Assembly: GCA_009838595.1 (NCBI GenBank)
Contig: VXRI01000087.1
Coordinates: 1 to 7,777 of the forward strand
Length of the DNA stretch: 7,777 bases
Direction: 5' to 3'
From: Chloroflexota bacterium
GTDB lineage: Bacteria; Chloroflexota; Dehalococcoidia; Lucifugimonadales; JADFKI01
The notes beneath the pieces are model-generated. The model had not been told where the DNA came from. It made no database searches and saw nothing but the letters and a program-made list of their open reading frames with translations. Made by a program: the position numbers and the translations under genes. Below, in pieces: positions 4,887 to 7,777 of this stretch; position 1 is the stretch's first letter; each line of letters begins with the position of its first letter.

Positions 4887-7184
4887 ATGAGTAGCATCGT
4901 TCGTATGAAGTTTGGGCTGGCGCTGGTTTTGGCTTGCGTTGTTGGGCTTGCGGTGCAATCGCAGGTCGCAGAGGCACATGCTAATCTAGTGCGCTCGGAG
5001 CCGGCGGGCAATTCGACGCTGGATGTAGCGCCGGATCGGGTTGTCATCTGGTTCACGGAGCCGATGGAACCGGACTTTAGCGAGATTCGCGTGCTGAACA
5101 GCGCGGGCGTGCGCGTGGATGGCGAAGACAGCGTGGTTGATGCCAACGATCCTACGATTATGTCCGTCAGCCTATCGCAATTGCCAGACGGAACTTACAC
5201 GGTCGCTTGGCGCAATCTTTCCACCGTTGACGGGCATACGCTGCGCGGGGCATTCGTGTTCTCGGTGGGCGAGCCACTATCCGCGAGCGCGATGTCGCCG
5301 GGCGATGCCGTACCGCCGTTGCTGCAATCACGGGAAGAGCCGTTCATTCGTTGGATAGTGCTGCTGAGCGCGCTGACGCTGACCGGCGCTCTGGTCTTCG
5401 AGCTGCTGGTGTCCGCGCCGGTGCTTGTCGCTGCCGGTACTCGGTCGCCACTCGGCAGATTGCGGCCGCGTCTTCGCGCGCGCTCTCAACGGCTGATGTG
5501 GCTTGCGCTCATCGCGTTTCTGAGCGCGTCCGTGGTGCAGTTGCTTGTGCAAGCCGCCACAGCATTCGACACCGAACCCGCGGCAGCGATTGGCGCGCCC
5601 GCCATCGAACTGGTGCAGAATACCGATTGGGGCAGGGTTTGGATATACCGCGTAGGGCTTGGAATATTCGTGGCAGCTCTGTTCTTACTGCCGCTTGCCG
5701 TGCGATTCCGGCGTGGTCCTATACAGGCGCGGCTGATAAACATAGTGTTGTTGCTTGCGCTTATTGCGTCGCTGGGCATACTTCTGACGATAAGCCTGAC
5801 AAGCCACGCCGCCGCCACGCTGGGGATAGCCCGATACGCGCTGGTCAACGACGTGCTGCATCTGGCTGCGTCCGCGGTGTGGGTCGGCGGGCTGATGCAG
5901 TTGATAGCGAACACGCCGTTGTTCATTGGCGGCATATCGGAGACGGCGCGGCGCACTGCGCTATCGCGGATTGTGCGGCGGTTCTCCGCGACGGCCGCGC
6001 TCAGCGTCATCGTGTTGGGCATCACCGGCGTGTACAGTGCCTGGGCGCAGGTAACCGAGTTCGCTGCGCTCGCCACGCCGTACGGCAACACGCTCACGGC
6101 GAAAGTAGCGATTGTCGCTGCGCTGCTGCTGGTCGGCGCGGTTAACCTGATATGGATAGTACCCCGCCTTCGCAGCAACAGCAGCGCCGCAACCTGGCTG
6201 CGACGCACCGTCATCGCGGAGATTGTGCTTGCCACGCTGGTGTTGCTAGTCGTTGGCTTCCTGACGGCGCTTGAACCTGCGCGGCAGGTGGCATCGCGTA
6301 TGCTCGCGCTTGAACAGCAAGGATTGGATTTTGCGGACACGGCGGACGGCACGGAAATATCGCTGAACATCGATCCGGCGAGTGTCGGACAAAACACCTT
6401 CACCATCAGCCTGACCGACCGCTTGGGCGAGCCGATAGACGATGCGACCGATGTGCGGCTGCGAGTGTCATATCTCGATGCCGATTTCGGCGAGGCGTCC
6501 GTGCCTACCGAGAACATAGGCGGCGGCGAATATCTTCTCGCGGACAGCCTAATCAGCATCGCTGGGGCGTATCAGACGGAGATTCTGGTGCAGCGACCGG
6601 ACGCATTCGATGCGCGCGCCGTATTCCGCTTCGAGGTAGCTTCAGCGGACGGCAGCGCAGGCGGGGCGGCGGCAATTGCGCCTGATACGGCGCGAGGCAG
6701 TTTGTACCTTGCCATAGTCTTGGGCGTATTGGGCTTCTTGTTCCTCGCGGCGGGCATACCTATGGGCGGCTGGTACAACCGCACGGGCGCGCTGACGATG
6801 GCTGTCGGCGCATTGGCGTTCGTCGCGGCGGCGTGGCTGCTCGTAAGCGCGCAAGCGGCATCCGAAACGCAGGCAATCGTGCGCAACCCGATTCCCCCAA
6901 CCACAGACTCGTTGGCATTCGGGCAAGCCAACTATGAACGCCACTGCATGACCTGCCACGGCGAGCATGGACTCGGGGACGGCCCCGGCGGCGTAGGTTT
7001 GGAGCCGCCGCCAGCAGACCTATCGATACACGTGCCGCTGCACGGCGACGCGGAGTTGTTCCGCTTTGTTAGCGACGGCATCGAAGGCACATCTATGGTG
7101 GCGTTGAGCGACCGCCTGACCGAGGATGAGATATGGCACATCATCAACTTCATCCGCGCGCAAGCCGACGAACAGAGCAGGTGA
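4887..7184 (+). CDS. CopC-CopD-Ig-cytochrome c fusion protein
   Basis: A 765-residue protein in four parts. (1) A signal peptide (1-30, ending A-E-A) leaves His31 at the mature N terminus of a CopC domain (31-130) with 'SEPA' near its start and 'LSTVDGHTLRGAFVFSVG'; His31, Asp115 and His117 match the known Cu(II) ligands of CopC. (2) A CopD membrane core of eight helices (about 153-464) has the conserved 'SHAA' and 'NDVLHLAASAVWVGG'. (3) An Ig-like YtkA/FixH-type domain (about 480-585) is followed by two more helices (about 604-655). (4) A cytochrome c domain has heme motif C687-M-T-C690-H691 and likely axial Met737 ('GTSM'), then 'LTEDEIWHIINFIR'. The even helix counts put CopC, the Ig domain and the heme all outside. 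CopC-CopD proteins handle or import copper; here a heme could link this to electron transfer (inferred). ATG 4887 and in-frame ATG 4905 both give good signal peptides and neither has a clear Shine-Dalgarno. The gene appears intact. Confidence 0.93.
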   Translation: MSSIVRMKFGLALVLACVVGLAVQSQVAEAHANLVRSEPAGNSTLDVAPDRVVIWFTEPMEPDFSEIRVLNSAGVRVDGEDSVVDANDPTIMSVSLSQLPDGTYTVAWRNLSTVDGHTLRGAFVFSVGEPLSASAMSPGDAVPPLLQSREEPFIRWIVLLSALTLTGALVFELLVSAPVLVAAGTRSPLGRLRPRLRARSQRLMWLALIAFLSASVVQLLVQAATAFDTEPAAAIGAPAIELVQNTDWGRVWIYRVGLGIFVAALFLLPLAVRFRRGPIQARLINIVLLLALIASLGILLTISLTSHAAATLGIARYALVNDVLHLAASAVWVGGLMQLIANTPLFIGGISETARRTALSRIVRRFSATAALSVIVLGITGVYSAWAQVTEFAALATPYGNTLTAKVAIVAALLLVGAVNLIWIVPRLRSNSSAATWLRRTVIAEIVLATLVLLVVGFLTALEPARQVASRMLALEQQGLDFADTADGTEISLNIDPASVGQNTFTISLTDRLGEPIDDATDVRLRVSYLDADFGEASVPTENIGGGEYLLADSLISIAGAYQTEILVQRPDAFDARAVFRFEVASADGSAGGAAAIAPDTARGSLYLAIVLGVLGFLFLAAGIPMGGWYNRTGALTMAVGALAFVAAAWLLVSAQAASETQAIVRNPIPPTTDSLAFGQANYERHCMTCHGEHGLGDGPGGVGLEPPPADLSIHVPLHGDAELFRFVSDGIEGTSMVALSDRLTEDEIWHIINFIRAQADEQSR

Positions 7185-7251
7185 CTGACATCGCAACGAA
7201 CGTCGCAACTAACCTGGGTATAAACATGGATATACAAGATGGGTGGGATAC

Positions 7252-7257
7252 TATACT
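7252..7257 (+). promoter_or_regulatory. Possible -10 box giving a leaderless transcript
   Basis: TATACT differs from TATAAT at one position. Its last base is seven bases before the A of the ATG at 7264, so transcription would start at the start codon itself. No good -35 is seen, and no Shine-Dalgarno precedes the ATG (GGTGGG at 7241-7246 is too far away). Short inverted repeats ACAAG (7234-7238) and CTTGT (7256-7260) flank or overlap it and might be an operator, though they are short enough to be chance. The remainder of 7185-7251 shows only a CGCAAC direct repeat. Confidence 0.4.
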
Positions 7258-7263
7258 TGTGCT

Positions 7264-7777
7264 ATGAATAAGTTCCTTCACACGCTACTTGTCCTATCCG
7301 TCCTGCTGGTATTGTTAGCCCCCGTTCCCGTGTACGCGCACGCATTCGGGCAGCGGTATGATTTGCCGATACCGCTGAGCTACTTTATGGCAGGCGCGGC
7401 GGCTACGGTGGCGCTGTCGTTCGTGGTCATCGGGCTGTTCCTGCGTGGTGGGAGCGCGGCGTACCGCTATCCGCGACTCAACCTGCTCGCGTTGCCGCTG
7501 CCCGGGGTGCGGCTGTCGTCAAGAATCAAGGCGATGGTGGCGCGCGTGCTGTCGGTGCTGCTATTTGCGCTGGTCTTCTCTGCGACGCTGTTCGGCAGCG
7601 ACAATCCGCTGGAAAATATCGCGCCCACATTCATCTGGATAATCTGGTGGGTTGGGTTGGGCTACATATCCGCGCTGCTCGGCAACCTGTGGATGCTAAT
7701 GAATCCGTGGAAGGCGATGTTCGAGTTCGCCGAGTGGCTGCTGCAACGAGCAGGCACGGGAATGCCCAAGCCTCGAC
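7264..7777 (+). CDS. Polytopic membrane protein of the 'AHAFGQRYDLP' family (partial, 3' end missing)
   Basis: The frame is open from the ATG at 7264 to the right edge, giving 171 residues of a longer protein. Residues 1-25 form a signal peptide or first helix ending V-Y-A; the next residues, 'HAFGQRYDLPIPLSYF', are the hallmark of a conserved bacterial integral membrane family. Helices follow at about 38-60, 92-110 and 122-146, the last ending in 'LLGNLWMLMNPWK', which I also recall as conserved. Some database entries for this family carry the name fenitrothion hydrolase (FedB); I recall this only loosely and would not transfer that function. Family members are seen near CopC/CopD and Ig-like exported proteins, which is what is found here, so a role in copper or cytochrome-related membrane function is plausible but unproven. 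The ATG is chosen because it starts the signal segment and a -10 box sits exactly at leaderless distance; no other start gives this N terminus. Confidence 0.8.
   Translation, partial: MNKFLHTLLVLSVLLVLLAPVPVYAHAFGQRYDLPIPLSYFMAGAAATVALSFVVIGLFLRGGSAAYRYPRLNLLALPLPGVRLSSRIKAMVARVLSVLLFALVFSATLFGSDNPLENIAPTFIWIIWWVGLGYISALLGNLWMLMNPWKAMFEFAEWLLQRAGTGMPKPR

Noticed and set aside
5351..6145. 264-codon plus-strand frame overlapping CopD
   Set aside because: Arg/Ala/His-rich frame-shifted reading of the CopD helices, without motifs.
5486..6559. 357-codon minus-strand open frame opposite the CopC-CopD gene
   Set aside because: Ser/Ala/Arg-rich with no domain pattern, while the plus strand has clear CopD helices and motifs throughout.

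Overview
The window reads as a bacterial chromosome segment rich in exported, metal- and redox-related proteins. All recognisable genes are on the + strand. The best guess for the source is an uncultured member of Chloroflexota (Dehalococcoidia/SAR202-like). This rests on the CopC-CopD gene beside an 'AHAFGQRYDLP' membrane protein, on an exported protein of the 'FVVGF..EPAYEG' type, and on a 'GTCATCCCGA...GAATCTAAAAT' type intergenic repeat, all of which I associate with that phylum from memory. There is no rRNA or other phylogenetic marker, so the assignment is an inference.

Layout. 3-503: the 3' part of an AT-rich gene, possibly a uracil-DNA glycosylase-like protein, whose composition differs clearly from what follows. 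541-747: a small DUF2283 protein with a TTG start. 719-1636: a lipoprotein with an Ig-like domain and a thioredoxin-like domain carrying Cys-x4-Cys, its start overlapping the DUF2283 gene. 1637-1824: an intergenic region with a decayed inverted-repeat element. 1843-2247: a small exported histidine-rich protein with its own extended -10 promoter. 2248-2440: a structured intergenic stretch. 2441-3100: a membrane-anchored Ig-like (YtkA/FixH-like) protein. 3145-4620: a 491-residue exported, membrane-anchored, His-rich protein that looks like a known exported family interrupted by about 275 extra residues. 4621-4886: an intergenic region with a second copy of the inverted-repeat element. 4887-7184: a CopC-CopD-Ig-cytochrome c fusion. 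7264 to the right edge: the start of a polytopic 'AHAFGQRYDLP' membrane protein. No stretch longer than 300 bases lacks a gene.

How they fit together. From 719 onward every product appears to act outside the cytoplasmic membrane: a thiol-redox lipoprotein, a His-rich soluble protein, Ig-like modules, a His-rich tethered protein, a copper-binding CopC domain joined to a CopD membrane core and a c-type heme, and a second polytopic membrane protein. The last three genes each have a signal peptide whose predicted cleavage leaves a histidine at the mature N terminus, which is the known Cu(II) ligand in CopC. The simplest reading is an extracytoplasmic copper-handling module, possibly linked to electron transfer. 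Copper specificity is established only for the CopC family; for the other genes it is inferred from position and histidine content. No regulator, transporter ATPase or oxidase subunit is present in the window.
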